Assembly: GCF_944384765.1 (NCBI RefSeq) | Contig: NZ_CALWUM010000014.1 | Span: 1-49,801 of the forward strand | Direction of reading: 5' to 3' | Source: an uncultured Agathobaculum sp. | Lineage (GTDB): Bacteria > Bacillota > Clostridia > Oscillospirales > Butyricicoccaceae | Length of the DNA: 49,801 nt | Part shown: positions 8,481 through 17,686 of the stretch, in pieces | How the letters are laid out: each line of letters opens with the position of its first letter | Position numbering within the stretch: position 1 is the first letter of the stretch | Made by a program: the position numbers and the translations under genes | The notes under the pieces: model-generated | Seen by the model: only the letters and a program-made list of their open reading frames with translations | Database searches by the model: none | Told to the model about the DNA's origin: nothing

Positions 8481-10916
8481 ATGGAAAGCAAAAAAGCAGT
8501 TGCGCTGGAATTCATGAGCGGCCAGGATCAGAATTACCGGCTGCGTGAAAGTCTGGTAGTTATCTTCTGTTTGTCAGGCCAGATGACGATTGAGACAACG
8601 GATGGGACTTTCCAGATATGCGCGGAAGGAATCGCAGTAATAAATCCGTTAACACCTTATCGCGGCGTGTGCGAGGATGGCGCATATGCAATCTGCCTGC
8701 AATTGGGGAATGAAATTCTGGAGCAGTCGGATTGGAATGGAGCCCGTGCGATTGCATGCCATATCCCGGGGATGGACGATCAGACCGAACCGGCAAATGA
8801 AGTGCGGACGCTTCTCTCCCGCCTGGTACAGGATTACTTCCGCAACGAAGATGCGCGTCATCCGAAAGCGCTTGCGCAAAACGCGGCAGCACTGGTGAAA
8901 AAATTGCTTGAGCGGTATGCTGGCAAAGCAAGCGGCACAGCGGTAAAGACCGAGACCAAACAACTACTCGCCCGCGTCCTGCAAACCATACAGGAAAAAT
9001 ACAGCGATCCTGCTCTGACAATTCAGGCAGTATCGGATGCGGAATTTATCTCGGTCAGTCATCTGTCGAGGCTGTTCCAGACTGTTCTGCATTCGACGTT
9101 TACAAAGTATTTGATTGCCGTTCGGCTGGAGCATGCGCTCAGTCAGCTGCAGGACAGCCGTAATTCCATCACCTTTATTGCAGTGGAAAACGGCTTTAAG
9201 AGCGTGAACTCCTTTATCGAATATTTCCATCGCCAGTTCGGAGATACGCCGGGACAATACCGCAAAAAGGCAGCGCGCACATCCGAGACAAACAGCATTG
9301 ACCTACAGCCGCTGCTCAAGTACTATGTGTGGGAACCCGATGAGGCGCATAGCGAAACCATTCGTGCCGCTGTTGATGTGACACAGGCGGGACAGCCGCT
9401 GTATCGCAACTGGAATAAGATTTTGAACATTGGCTATGCGCGGGAAGCGATGACAGCCGTGGTGCAGAACCAGGTGGTGCAGGCGCAAAAGGAGATCGGA
9501 TTTGAGTTTTTGCGCATGCATGGAATCTTTGACGATGAAATGCATATTTATCAGGAAAATGATGACGGATCACCCTGGTATAATTTTCTCTATGCGGATA
9601 TTCTGCTGGATTTTGTGCTGGAGGCTGGGCTGAAACCTTATATCGAACTGGGCTATATGCCCAGTAAGCTCGCCAACAGCGATTACCGGATATTCGATAA
9701 GGCTTCCCTGTTCAGCCTTTATAATGACAGCTCAAAATGGATCGCCTTGGTGCAGGCATCCATTGCGCATTGGATTGAGCGCTATGGACTGAAAGACGTT
9801 TGCCAGTGGCGCTTCTCTATGATCGGCCTGCATTGTGTCTATACTGATGAGATCCCGATCTGTGCAGAAGAATATTACGAGTGGTACTATCACACCTATT
9901 TTGCGATCAAGGAGATCTGCCCGGCGCTGCTGTTCGGCGGGCCGAGCTTTATGTCCAATCTGGAATATTGGCCGAAAAGGGTATCGGAATTTCTGGAATT
10001 TACAAAGCAGAACAACTGTGTGCCGGACTTTTTCTGCGCGCAGTGCCGGCCGCACGACAGCAGCAAGATGGATGATAAAAACTTTATCGCTTTGCAAAGG
10101 TCACAGGATACAATGCCTGCCACATTGAGCGGCGATATCGACTATACCAGACACTTTGTCACGCAGTGCAGAGCAATGCTTGCACAGTGCCAGCTGGAGC
10201 ATATACCGGTGCTTCTGGACGAGTGGAACTCCACACTGTGGCAGCGCGACCTGTCCGGTGATACCTGCTATAAATCTGCATGGCTCGTAAAAAATTGCCT
10301 GGAAAATACATCTACTCCCACCATGTTCGGTTACTACCTGCTGACCGATTTCATCGAGGAATGGATGACCAAAAACAATACGGTTTTCCATGGTGGATAC
10401 GGTCTGTTTACCGTAAACAACATCCCAAAATCCGGTTATCTGGCTATGCGTATGCTCAACCGGGCGGGAGGCAGGAAAATTGCCGGCGGCCGGGGCTGGT
10501 GTGTTACCAAAGACCCGGCCGATCAATCGATTCAGATTTTTCTGTATCACTATTGCCATTACAGCGGCTTGTACCGGCGGCAATATCAGCGCATCAAAAA
10601 TCCAGAGGATGCCTATCATGTTTTTGAAGAAAATGGAGATCTGCATATCCATCTGGCGCTTGAGGGGATGAAACTGGGCAGTTTTCGCGAAGAACGATAC
10701 GAGATCAACCGCGAGCATGGCTCTGCATTCGATAAGTGGATTCAGATGGGGGCGCCGGAGATCCTCCGCCGGCAGGATATCGAATATTTATCCGCAGGCG
10801 CCCAACCACTGAGCACAATTCAGGATTTCGTGAATACGCATCCTATAATAGAAATCAATGAAACACTCAAGCCACATGAGGTAAAACTGATTATTCTGCA
10901 ATACCAACAATATTGA
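8481..10916 (+). CDS. AraC-type regulator fused to GH39-like domain
   Basis: 811 residues. Positions 1-130 form a cupin-like sensor, about 155-265 the double AraC helix-turn-helix (IQAVSDAEFISVSHLSRLF and FIAVENGFKSVNSFIEYFHRQFG, ending in TPGQYRKKA), and 280-800 a glycoside hydrolase family 39 barrel. The nucleophile region LLDEWNST is present (Glu about 581). At the place where GH39 enzymes carry the acid/base W-N-E-P, near residue 445, I read WRFSMIGLHC with no glutamate. The barrel may therefore bind sugar without cleaving it, acting as a sensor. A TATAAT at 8438 is a possible -10 box; the ribosome site is weak. It probably controls the esterase, symporter and hydrolase genes downstream. 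Confidence 0.82.
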   Translation: MESKKAVALEFMSGQDQNYRLRESLVVIFCLSGQMTIETTDGTFQICAEGIAVINPLTPYRGVCEDGAYAICLQLGNEILEQSDWNGARAIACHIPGMDDQTEPANEVRTLLSRLVQDYFRNEDARHPKALAQNAAALVKKLLERYAGKASGTAVKTETKQLLARVLQTIQEKYSDPALTIQAVSDAEFISVSHLSRLFQTVLHSTFTKYLIAVRLEHALSQLQDSRNSITFIAVENGFKSVNSFIEYFHRQFGDTPGQYRKKAARTSETNSIDLQPLLKYYVWEPDEAHSETIRAAVDVTQAGQPLYRNWNKILNIGYAREAMTAVVQNQVVQAQKEIGFEFLRMHGIFDDEMHIYQENDDGSPWYNFLYADILLDFVLEAGLKPYIELGYMPSKLANSDYRIFDKASLFSLYNDSSKWIALVQASIAHWIERYGLKDVCQWRFSMIGLHCVYTDEIPICAEEYYEWYYHTYFAIKEICPALLFGGPSFMSNLEYWPKRVSEFLEFTKQNNCVPDFFCAQCRPHDSSKMDDKNFIALQRSQDTMPATLSGDIDYTRHFVTQCRAMLAQCQLEHIPVLLDEWNSTLWQRDLSGDTCYKSAWLVKNCLENTSTPTMFGYYLLTDFIEEWMTKNNTVFHGGYGLFTVNNIPKSGYLAMRMLNRAGGRKIAGGRGWCVTKDPADQSIQIFLYHYCHYSGLYRRQYQRIKNPEDAYHVFEENGDLHIHLALEGMKLGSFREERYEINREHGSAFDKWIQMGAPEILRRQDIEYLSAGAQPLSTIQDFVNTHPIIEINETLKPHEVKLIILQYQQY

Positions 10917-10952
10917 TATACGCTTAAAATCATAAAATTTTATATAAGAAAT

Positions 10953-11025
10953 GCTGATTTTCTTGCATCTGCTTCTGCGGTATAACCGCGTATGGAGAGA
11001 TGTGATAGAAAATCAGCTTTTTTTT
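10953..11025 (+). terminator. Terminator after the AraC-GH39 gene
   Basis: GCTGATTTTC (10953-10962) pairs with GAAAATCAGC (11008-11017), followed by eight T. A small inner stem GCGGT/ACCGC sits in the long loop. It separates the regulator gene from the esterase gene, so the esterase operon should have its own promoter. Confidence 0.7.
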
Positions 11026-11099
11026 GCAATCCAATGCGTAGAACGAATAAATGATTTTCATTAAACTATATACATCAAACAAAAGCAAGGGGTGCCAAT

Positions 11100-12962
11100 A
11101 TGGATAAAACCGTTGTTGCGGACCCGATCGTCCGGTTGGTTGACGTGACTGATATGAAAGAACAAAACCAGCACCGCGAAAGAATCAATCCGATGGAACC
11201 GTATCTGCCGGTTTATCAGGGATTGTTTGCTGACACTGTGCTGGTGAATGGAACACCGCGGCGCTATCTGACCTATGTGCCGGAGGGCGCGCGCAGTTCC
11301 ACGGCGGGTATCTTTGTCCTTGCCGGGAATGGGAAAACAGCTGCGGATATTTGGCGGGAAAGCGATTGGAAGCATCTTGCTGACACCGAAGAACGCAAGG
11401 AAAAATTCATTGTGTTTTTCCTTGAACCGCAGGATGGTGTCTGGGATACGGACGAGCCGTATGGAAAAGAAACCGGGGATATCGCTTATGTTAACGCTGT
11501 GTTTACCGCAGGTATGGGACGGAGCAAATTTGCGATCCATGAAGCAAAATGCTATCTTATGGGCTGCCGTGAGGGCGGCGTGATCGCCCATATGGCCGCC
11601 ATGCACAATCCAGCGGTTTGGGCCGGTGTGGTATCAGTCGGCGGGTCCCGCGTATCGAAAGCATATATACAGGCTGCAAAAGAAGATTTCTGCACAAATC
11701 TGGACGGTTTTGAGGATCCCGCACATCGCCTGAACATAAAAAAAGGCGAGATCGGGATGCCGGTCTGGATCATTCACGATCCGGAAACCACCTGCGGGGA
11801 AGGGCAGGCAGTGGTGGAATACTGGAAAGCCTGCTGCGGCATTACAGAAAAGGGCTTTCAAACCGATCCGGATGTGATGACATTCGTGCGGACAAGCGAA
11901 CCGCCCTATGCGCCCAATCAGGACAAGCAGGCATTCCGTGTTTGTGAGAGTACACTGCCGGGTGCATCCGAGGATCATGCAAACCTTTTGCTGCGGCGGA
12001 TATGGAAGGATTTCCTTTCCTGCCAGCGCCGGTGGATGAGCAGTCCGGGCGGAGAGCTGCGCGTGACGCAGGACCCTGTGCGCGATCTGCACATGGAGTA
12101 TCATTACGAGTGCATCGACGGATGGATGCGCGAATGGTACGTACACGTGCCCGAACGGGTCAGGAAGCAGCCGGGACAGCCGGTGCCACTGGTGCTTGCC
12201 ATGCACGGATATTCCTGCGGCGGGGATATTTATGTGGGCAATACCGAATGGCATAAGGTCGCGGATCGGTACGGATTTCTGGTCGCATTCCCGTCGGCAT
12301 TGCCGGGAAATATTTCGTTGGAAACACAGGTGAGCAGCAAAGAAGATGCACAGCTTCCGGCATGGAATTTCCTGCACAAAATGCCGGATGGGCCGGATGA
12401 ACTTTCCTTCTTCCGCCAGCTGATTGAAAAAACAAACGCGGATCATGCAGTCGATCGAAGCCGTATTTATATCACAGGTCATTCCCATGGCTCGCTGATG
12501 ACGCAAACGCTGGCACTGGCAATGACCGATGTGTTTGCGGCAGCCGCACCGTGTTCGGGCGTTTTATTTGCTGATGAGGGTATGCCGATCCTGGAGCTGC
12601 CGGAGGTAAAAAAGCGCGCAGACTGCGCGCTTCCAATCTGGATGTTCGGCGGCGAACAGGAGCCGTGGCTGATGCAGCATCTGCCGAATGACGAAAATGA
12701 TACCGGAAAAACAATCAGCATTTGGAGAAAAATCAATCATATTTCGCCCGCAAAGCCGCAAAGCTGGACAGAAGGCTGGTCGGTCTGCAAGGACCGGTGG
12801 CACGACCTGATTTGCCGGGATGAGGGCGGCCGGCCGATGGTGCGGTATACATGGGTTGAAAATATGCCGCACGCCACCATGCCGGAAATGTCATCACGCA
12901 TCTGGGAGGAGTTTTTCTCGCATTGGTCGCGGGAAAACGGCGAGCTGAAATACCGATTGTAG
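11100..12962 (+). CDS. Tandem alpha/beta-hydrolase esterase
   Basis: 620 residues with AAGGGG as ribosome site. Two alpha/beta-hydrolase halves can be seen. The C-terminal half (about 335-610) resembles feruloyl-esterase or PHB-depolymerase-like enzymes: oxyanion region VLAMHGYSCGG, nucleophile elbow GHSHGS (Ser about 462) and a late His in MPHATMP (about 591). In the N-terminal half (about 40-290) the elbow reads GCREG, placing Arg157 where serine should be, so that half is likely inactive and may serve in binding. No signal peptide is apparent, implying a cytoplasmic enzyme acting on imported esters. It lies first in a run of genes with the symporter and serine hydrolase. Confidence 0.75.
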   Translation: MDKTVVADPIVRLVDVTDMKEQNQHRERINPMEPYLPVYQGLFADTVLVNGTPRRYLTYVPEGARSSTAGIFVLAGNGKTAADIWRESDWKHLADTEERKEKFIVFFLEPQDGVWDTDEPYGKETGDIAYVNAVFTAGMGRSKFAIHEAKCYLMGCREGGVIAHMAAMHNPAVWAGVVSVGGSRVSKAYIQAAKEDFCTNLDGFEDPAHRLNIKKGEIGMPVWIIHDPETTCGEGQAVVEYWKACCGITEKGFQTDPDVMTFVRTSEPPYAPNQDKQAFRVCESTLPGASEDHANLLLRRIWKDFLSCQRRWMSSPGGELRVTQDPVRDLHMEYHYECIDGWMREWYVHVPERVRKQPGQPVPLVLAMHGYSCGGDIYVGNTEWHKVADRYGFLVAFPSALPGNISLETQVSSKEDAQLPAWNFLHKMPDGPDELSFFRQLIEKTNADHAVDRSRIYITGHSHGSLMTQTLALAMTDVFAAAAPCSGVLFADEGMPILELPEVKKRADCALPIWMFGGEQEPWLMQHLPNDENDTGKTISIWRKINHISPAKPQSWTEGWSVCKDRWHDLICRDEGGRPMVRYTWVENMPHATMPEMSSRIWEEFFSHWSRENGELKYRL

Positions 12963-13064
12963 GAGTGGATAAAAGTTTCGAAGATAGAGTGAAAGGAGTT
13001 CGTGATACGGAAAGGATGCAGCAGATTATAAAAAAAGTGGATACGAAAAACGAGGAGGATTTAA

Positions 13065-14441
13065 ATGAAGGAGAAAATGAACGTGGAAGCACCATGCTCG
13101 GCGAAAACAACGGCTATATTTGCGCTGAGTGAGGTAGCGACTAATCCGATCGCAACGATTTTGATGGCATTTCTGGTATATTTCTATACGGATGTCATCG
13201 GACTAAACGCAGCAATTGTCGGCCTTGTGATACTTGTTTCCAAGGTTATGGACGGCATCAGTGATTTGATCGGCGGCAACATTGTTGACCACACGCATGC
13301 AAAGTCAGGTAAAGCCAGACCCTGGTATCTCCGGCTGGCAATCCCGATGGCGCTGGCCTATATCATGCTGTTCACCGTGCCGAATTGGAGCACGGGCGGC
13401 AAGATTGCGTACGTCTTCATTTCGTATAATCTGTCGTCGACAGTAATCTATACGATGTTCAATGCAGCAATGGCGGCATTTCCGATTTTTTTGACCAAAA
13501 ACCGCGAGAGCCGCGCTGCAATGTCTACCCTGCGTCTTTTTGTTGCGTGCGCAGTACAAATTATATTAACGATGTTCGGCCTCCAGTTTGTTGAGATGCT
13601 GGGCGGTGGACAGGCGGGGTGGATCAAGTTTGCTGCGATCCTCGGTGCTGTTGCCGCGCTTATGATGGTGTTCATCTATTTTAATACCAAAGAGATTTCT
13701 TCTGAAAACGATGAGAATGCCGAAGATGTACCGTTTTGGACAGCTATCCGGGCGTTACTTCATAATAAGTACTGGTTTATTGTGCTGATTGCATTCTTTA
13801 TCGGTGTCGTTATTCAGGTATGCACGCTGACGGATGGCGTTTATTATGCCAAATATGTCTTAAATGATATTAACATGCAGGCTAACCTGACCATGTATTT
13901 CCTTGTCCCGAACTTGATTCCATTGGCGCTCCTGCCTTACTGCTATAAGTATATTTCCAAGAAAAATCTTTGTGTGATTGGCGCTGTGTTCCTGCTTGTC
14001 GGTACTGCGATCGGTATTGCATTCCCTGCAGGAGCGGGATTTGTTGTCGGCTTAGCACTGCGCGGCATTGGTTATGGCATCAATGCTGGATGCCAGCCTG
14101 CCATGGTAATCGACGCTGTAGTCTATGGTGAATGGAAAACCGGTTATAATATTCCTGGTATTACGACAACTGCAACCTGTGCAGCACAGAAACTGGGCAG
14201 CGGTATCGGCACAGCGCTGCTTGGCCTGGTGCTCGGCTGGTTTGGCTATAACGGCCTGGCAGAAACACAGCCTCCAATGGCAATCAGCGCGATCAACGTC
14301 ACCTACATGATTGTGCCTGCGATTCTGTCTATTGTTTGGATCATCCTCTTCAAGTTCTACAAGCTGGATGAAGAATATCCGAAGTACGTCAAGGAATTGG
14401 AAGAACGTCATGCGCAGAAGGCAAAGGAGAGGGTACAGTGA
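13065..14441 (+). CDS. GPH/MelB-family sugar:cation symporter
   Basis: 458 residues with about twelve membrane segments, ribosome site GAGGAGG seven bases before ATG. Family signs are the N-terminal TNPIATILMAFLVYFYTDVIG helix, the D-x-x-x-D pattern in SKVMDGISDLIGG, and the cytoplasmic loop HTHAKSGKARPWYL. Members move glycosides, pentosides or hexuronides with Na+ or H+ across the inner membrane. It follows the esterase gene by about 100 bases and overlaps the next gene by four, so substrate is probably a sugar derivative processed by those enzymes. Which sugar cannot be told. Confidence 0.85.
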   Translation: MKEKMNVEAPCSAKTTAIFALSEVATNPIATILMAFLVYFYTDVIGLNAAIVGLVILVSKVMDGISDLIGGNIVDHTHAKSGKARPWYLRLAIPMALAYIMLFTVPNWSTGGKIAYVFISYNLSSTVIYTMFNAAMAAFPIFLTKNRESRAAMSTLRLFVACAVQIILTMFGLQFVEMLGGGQAGWIKFAAILGAVAALMMVFIYFNTKEISSENDENAEDVPFWTAIRALLHNKYWFIVLIAFFIGVVIQVCTLTDGVYYAKYVLNDINMQANLTMYFLVPNLIPLALLPYCYKYISKKNLCVIGAVFLLVGTAIGIAFPAGAGFVVGLALRGIGYGINAGCQPAMVIDAVVYGEWKTGYNIPGITTTATCAAQKLGSGIGTALLGLVLGWFGYNGLAETQPPMAISAINVTYMIVPAILSIVWIILFKFYKLDEEYPKYVKELEERHAQKAKERVQ

Positions 14442-15670
14442 AACAGTGGGCGAATGTAAATGCGGTGCTGGATCGCTTTGTAGCGGAAGGCACACTGACC
14501 GGCTGCGGTCTGCGCGTTTTTCAAAATAACCAGTTGATTTTTGATCGCTGCACGGGTGCGGCGGCCGTAGACGGGAGCCGCCCGCTGACGCAGGATACCC
14601 TGCTGCGTCTGCACTCCATGACGAAAACCTTCACCTGTGCAGGGCTAATGACTCTGTATGAAAAGGGAATGTTCGCACTCGATGATCCGATCGCCAACTA
14701 TCTGCCGGAATTCAGCCATCCTATGGTGTGCGTTTCGGATACGGACATTCATGATGTCGTTCCCGCGGATAAGCCGATCACCATCCGCCATCTGCTGACC
14801 ATGACGTCCGGTATCCCGTATTGGGCATTTAACCCTGGCGAGGGCATCATCCAGACTGCGCTGCTAAAACCGGTGGAAGAGATGAAGCGGCGGTATGACA
14901 GCGGGGAACAGACCACGCTGGCGGAGCTGGTGCAGATTATCGCCCAATTCCCGCTCTGTTTCCAGCCCGGCGAGCACTGGCTCTATGGCCTGTCACTGAC
15001 CGTAATCGGCCGACTGATCGAAGTACTCAGCGGAAAGACAATTGGCGAATATTTGCGCGAGACGATCTGGAATCCGCTTGGCCTGACACATACTGCATTC
15101 AGCAGCCATATGCCCACAGATGCGGAAATTGCAGAGCTGACTGTTTCCGGCGATTTGTGCCAGCCGCTTGGCTGTAAAGTAGGCGAAGAGGAGATTATCC
15201 GCGACCGGAATGTGTTTGGCAGTAAGGAGGATGTGCTGATCGGCGCAACGATTGGCGTGGAGCTTCCATGCGGCGGCATTATTTCAACGCTGCGTGATAT
15301 CAGCATCTTTTTTGCGATGTTTGCCAACGGCGGCAGCTGGAATGGAACCCGTATCCTGAGCCGCCGCACAATCGATCTGATGCGCGCCAACCACCTGAGC
15401 GGTACGCCGCTCGCTGAGTTTACCCAGTGGGACAACAACCGTGGTTTTGGATATGGCTTAGGCTATCGTACCATGATGGACCCGGCGCAGGCAGGTTTCT
15501 ATATGCCTGTGGGCTCGTTCGGTTGGGACGGCGCCGCCGGCTGTTACGGCCTTGCCGACCCGGAACATCATCTGGCGCTGATCTTTGCCGAACAGAGCAT
15601 CCCGCACCATATCAGCTATACAATCCCGCGTGTTGTAGCGGCATTGAATGCTGATATGGACCTGATTTGA
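14438..15670 (+). CDS. Serine hydrolase, beta-lactamase-like (class C/EstB type)
   Basis: 410 residues with a GTG start that overlaps the symporter stop (GTGA). Active-site signs are S-M-T-K at residues 60-63 (the SxxK motif) and a tyrosine motif YGLS at about 183-186; HLLTMTSGIPY is the usual conserved block. No signal peptide is seen, so this is likely a cytoplasmic esterase rather than an antibiotic-degrading beta-lactamase. Its place at the end of the cluster suggests it removes an ester group from the imported substrate. Family call is firm, substrate unknown. Confidence 0.8.
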   Translation: MKQWANVNAVLDRFVAEGTLTGCGLRVFQNNQLIFDRCTGAAAVDGSRPLTQDTLLRLHSMTKTFTCAGLMTLYEKGMFALDDPIANYLPEFSHPMVCVSDTDIHDVVPADKPITIRHLLTMTSGIPYWAFNPGEGIIQTALLKPVEEMKRRYDSGEQTTLAELVQIIAQFPLCFQPGEHWLYGLSLTVIGRLIEVLSGKTIGEYLRETIWNPLGLTHTAFSSHMPTDAEIAELTVSGDLCQPLGCKVGEEEIIRDRNVFGSKEDVLIGATIGVELPCGGIISTLRDISIFFAMFANGGSWNGTRILSRRTIDLMRANHLSGTPLAEFTQWDNNRGFGYGLGYRTMMDPAQAGFYMPVGSFGWDGAAGCYGLADPEHHLALIFAEQSIPHHISYTIPRVVAALNADMDLI

Positions 15671-15697
15671 TTCATTCATACTCTCTCTTTTCTTTTG

Positions 15698-15744
15698 ATT
15701 CCTGCCAACCTGCTGCCCCTAACAGGTTGGCAGGAATATTTTTT
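15698..15744 (+). terminator. Terminator of the catabolic cluster
   Basis: CCTGCCAACCTG (15701-15712) and CAGGTTGGCAGG (15723-15734) are perfect complements, extended by ATT/AAT, followed by TTTTTT. It begins about 30 bases after the serine hydrolase stop. Confidence 0.85.
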
Positions 15745-15830
15745 GATCCAATCCCGCCATCTGCCACAAAACAGGAACAGCGTATTGCTTATACGACGGT
15801 CTGGAACTGATGCATGAAGGATGATTACCA

Positions 15831-15950
15831 GTGGAATTCGAGGATGCTGCGGTATGGGAGTTCTGTATGCAGGGCAGTTACCATCCGGCGGATGACCATG
15901 TCGAGCTTTTATTATCCGAAATGATTCTGCAGGTGAAGTGCTACGTTTAA
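15831..15950 (+). CDS. Possible small acidic protein or gene remnant
   Basis: A 39-codon frame with a GTG start and AAGGA nine bases upstream encodes an acidic peptide (MEFEDAAVWEFCMQG at its start). The same frame is open before it, ending at a TGA near 15819, which could be the tail of a lost gene. I do not recognise either piece. It may be real, or the remains of one gene split by a stop. Confidence 0.25.
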   Translation: MEFEDAAVWEFCMQGSYHPADDHVELLLSEMILQVKCYV

Positions 15951-16008
15951 TTACATCTTATTATCAGTGTAAAAATGTTGATTTGATCACAGTTTTTCGG
16001 TGTAATTT

Positions 16009-16047
16009 TTGTCATCCTGTGCTATACTATATCTATATCACAGGATG
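16009..16047 (+). promoter_or_regulatory. Promoter region inside a 9-bp inverted repeat
   Basis: CATCCTGTG (16013-16021) and CACAGGATG (16039-16047) are perfect complements 17 bases apart. Between them lie TATACT (16023) and CTATAT-like sequences that could be the -10 box, with TTGTCA at 16009 as a possible -35. The right arm reaches into the ribosome site of the ATPase gene at 16059, so the repeat could act as an operator or as an RNA hairpin hiding the start. Confidence 0.5.
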
Positions 16048-16058
16048 GAGGTGCGCAC

Positions 16059-17366
16059 ATGTATCGGGCCGCGATAGAAAAGCTGTATAAATGGAAAACG
16101 GATAAGCACCGTAAGCCGCTGATTATCGAAGGTGCAAGGCAGGTCGGAAAGACTTGGCTGATGAAAGAGTTCGGCCGCACAGCCTATGCAGATACAATCT
16201 ACATTAATTTTGATGCCAACTCACGCATGGCGGATTTGTTTGCATCTGATCTGAATGTAGACCGGCTGATTATGGGTATAGAACTGTATGCCGGGCGGAA
16301 AGTTGGTCCGGATACGCTGCTCATCTTCGACGAAGTACAGGAAGTGCCGCGGGCACTGACTTCGCTCAAGTATTTCTATGAAGATGCCCCGCAATACCAT
16401 ATCGTCTGCGCAGGCTCCATGCTTGGCGTTGCCCTGCATGAGGGTACGTCCTTTCCAGTAGGTAAGGTGGATTTCCTAAGCCTGTATCCGCTGTCTTTTA
16501 AGGAGTTCCTGTCGGCGGTCGCAGGCGAGCGGTTCGCTGCCCTGCTCGAAAAACGGGATTTTTCGATGATTACCGCGTTCAAGCAGACCTATATAGACCT
16601 GCTCCGGCAGTATTACTTTGTCGGCGGTATGCCGGAAGCAGTGCAGAGCTTTATCGACGATAAGGACTTTAACGAAGTTCGGAATATTCAGAAGCGTATT
16701 CTGGCCGCCTATGAACAGGATTTTTCCAAACATGCGCCGATTGAAATCGTGCCGAAAATCAGAATGGTATGGAACAGTATACCGTCCCAGCTGTCAAAGG
16801 AAAACAAGAAGTTTGTTTATGGGCTTGTGCGTGAAGGCGGACGGGCAAAGGACTATGAGACGGCGATCATGTGGTTGTGTGATTGCGGCCTTGTCCATAA
16901 GGTAGGGCGTGTGAACGCAGCAGGTCTGCCGCTGAAAGCATATGAGGACTTGAAAGCCTTTAAGCTGTTTGTAGTGGACATTGGGCTGCTGGGCTGCATG
17001 ACCGGACTGCGGCAGCGTATATTATTGGATGGCAACGAGATGTTTGCTGAGTTCAAGGGTGCACTGACCGAACAATATGTGTGCCAGCAGTTGAAAACCA
17101 TAGAGGATTTGGACGTTTATTACTACACAAATGACCGCAGTTCATGCGAAGTGGATTTTGTTGTTGACACTGGCGAGCAGATTGTACCTGTGGAAGTCAA
17201 GGCGGAAGTTAATTTGAAAGCCAAGAGCCTGAAAACATTCCGTGAGCGGTTCAGGCCGGCTGTCTGCATCCGTACCTCTATGGCGGACTATAAAAAAGAG
17301 GACTGGCTCATCAACCTGCCGTTATATGCAGTGGAGACGATCGTGCAGGTCGTTGAGCAAGCATGA
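16059..17366 (+). CDS. AAA ATPase, DUF4143 family (second copy)
   Basis: 435 residues, ATG preceded by GGATGGAGG. AAA_14 domain: Walker A GARQVGKTW near residues 25-33 and Walker B TLLIFDEVQEV. The C-terminal DUF4143 region has an apparently complete nuclease-like core, CEVDFVV followed by VEVKAE. It is only distantly similar to the copy at 7075, which differs in its last motif. The gene stands alone, with its own promoter and an inverted repeat over it. Members occur singly and in variable genome regions; biochemical function is not established. Confidence 0.8.
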   Translation: MYRAAIEKLYKWKTDKHRKPLIIEGARQVGKTWLMKEFGRTAYADTIYINFDANSRMADLFASDLNVDRLIMGIELYAGRKVGPDTLLIFDEVQEVPRALTSLKYFYEDAPQYHIVCAGSMLGVALHEGTSFPVGKVDFLSLYPLSFKEFLSAVAGERFAALLEKRDFSMITAFKQTYIDLLRQYYFVGGMPEAVQSFIDDKDFNEVRNIQKRILAAYEQDFSKHAPIEIVPKIRMVWNSIPSQLSKENKKFVYGLVREGGRAKDYETAIMWLCDCGLVHKVGRVNAAGLPLKAYEDLKAFKLFVVDIGLLGCMTGLRQRILLDGNEMFAEFKGALTEQYVCQQLKTIEDLDVYYYTNDRSSCEVDFVVDTGEQIVPVEVKAEVNLKAKSLKTFRERFRPAVCIRTSMADYKKEDWLINLPLYAVETIVQVVEQA

Positions 17367-17623
17367 ATAGGAGAGATGACCGATGTGCAATACCGAGATT
17401 ATTCAGTCTGGGATGCCTCAGCATGATTCGCCTTGGATCGAGAAGTGAATTGCATTGTTCCTTTTTGCGTTCATGTACATTTCCTTGAAATCCGCAGTCG
17501 CTCATTTGCCGAAGAAAACACGATACGGTACTACCAGGCCATCGAAAATAACTTCGAAAAATTTAATTACAGTAAATTGTTTTGTGTTTTACAGTAAGGT
17601 CTAATTATAATACGAATCATACG
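17367..17623. other. Spacer without a recognisable gene
   Basis: I see only short frames and no motif. Part of the stretch is AT-rich near 17560-17620. Confidence 0.5.
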
Positions 17624-17661
17624 AAAAGGCATGTGCCGCTCATAAGCGACACATGCCTTTT
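17624..17661. terminator. Bidirectional terminator
   Basis: AAAAGGCATGTGCCGCT pairs with AGCGACACATGCCTTTT (one mismatch) around CATA. Runs of A and T at the two ends allow termination from both sides. On the minus strand it ends the operon that starts at 21515. Confidence 0.75.
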
Positions 17662-17686
17662 CTTGAGGAGGGATATGGATTGGATA

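Noticed and set aside
14438..15670. Antibiotic-resistance beta-lactamase
   Set aside because: SxxK and Tyr motifs fit the broad class C/esterase family, but no signal peptide is visible and the gene is coupled to a sugar symporter, so a resistance role is not supported.
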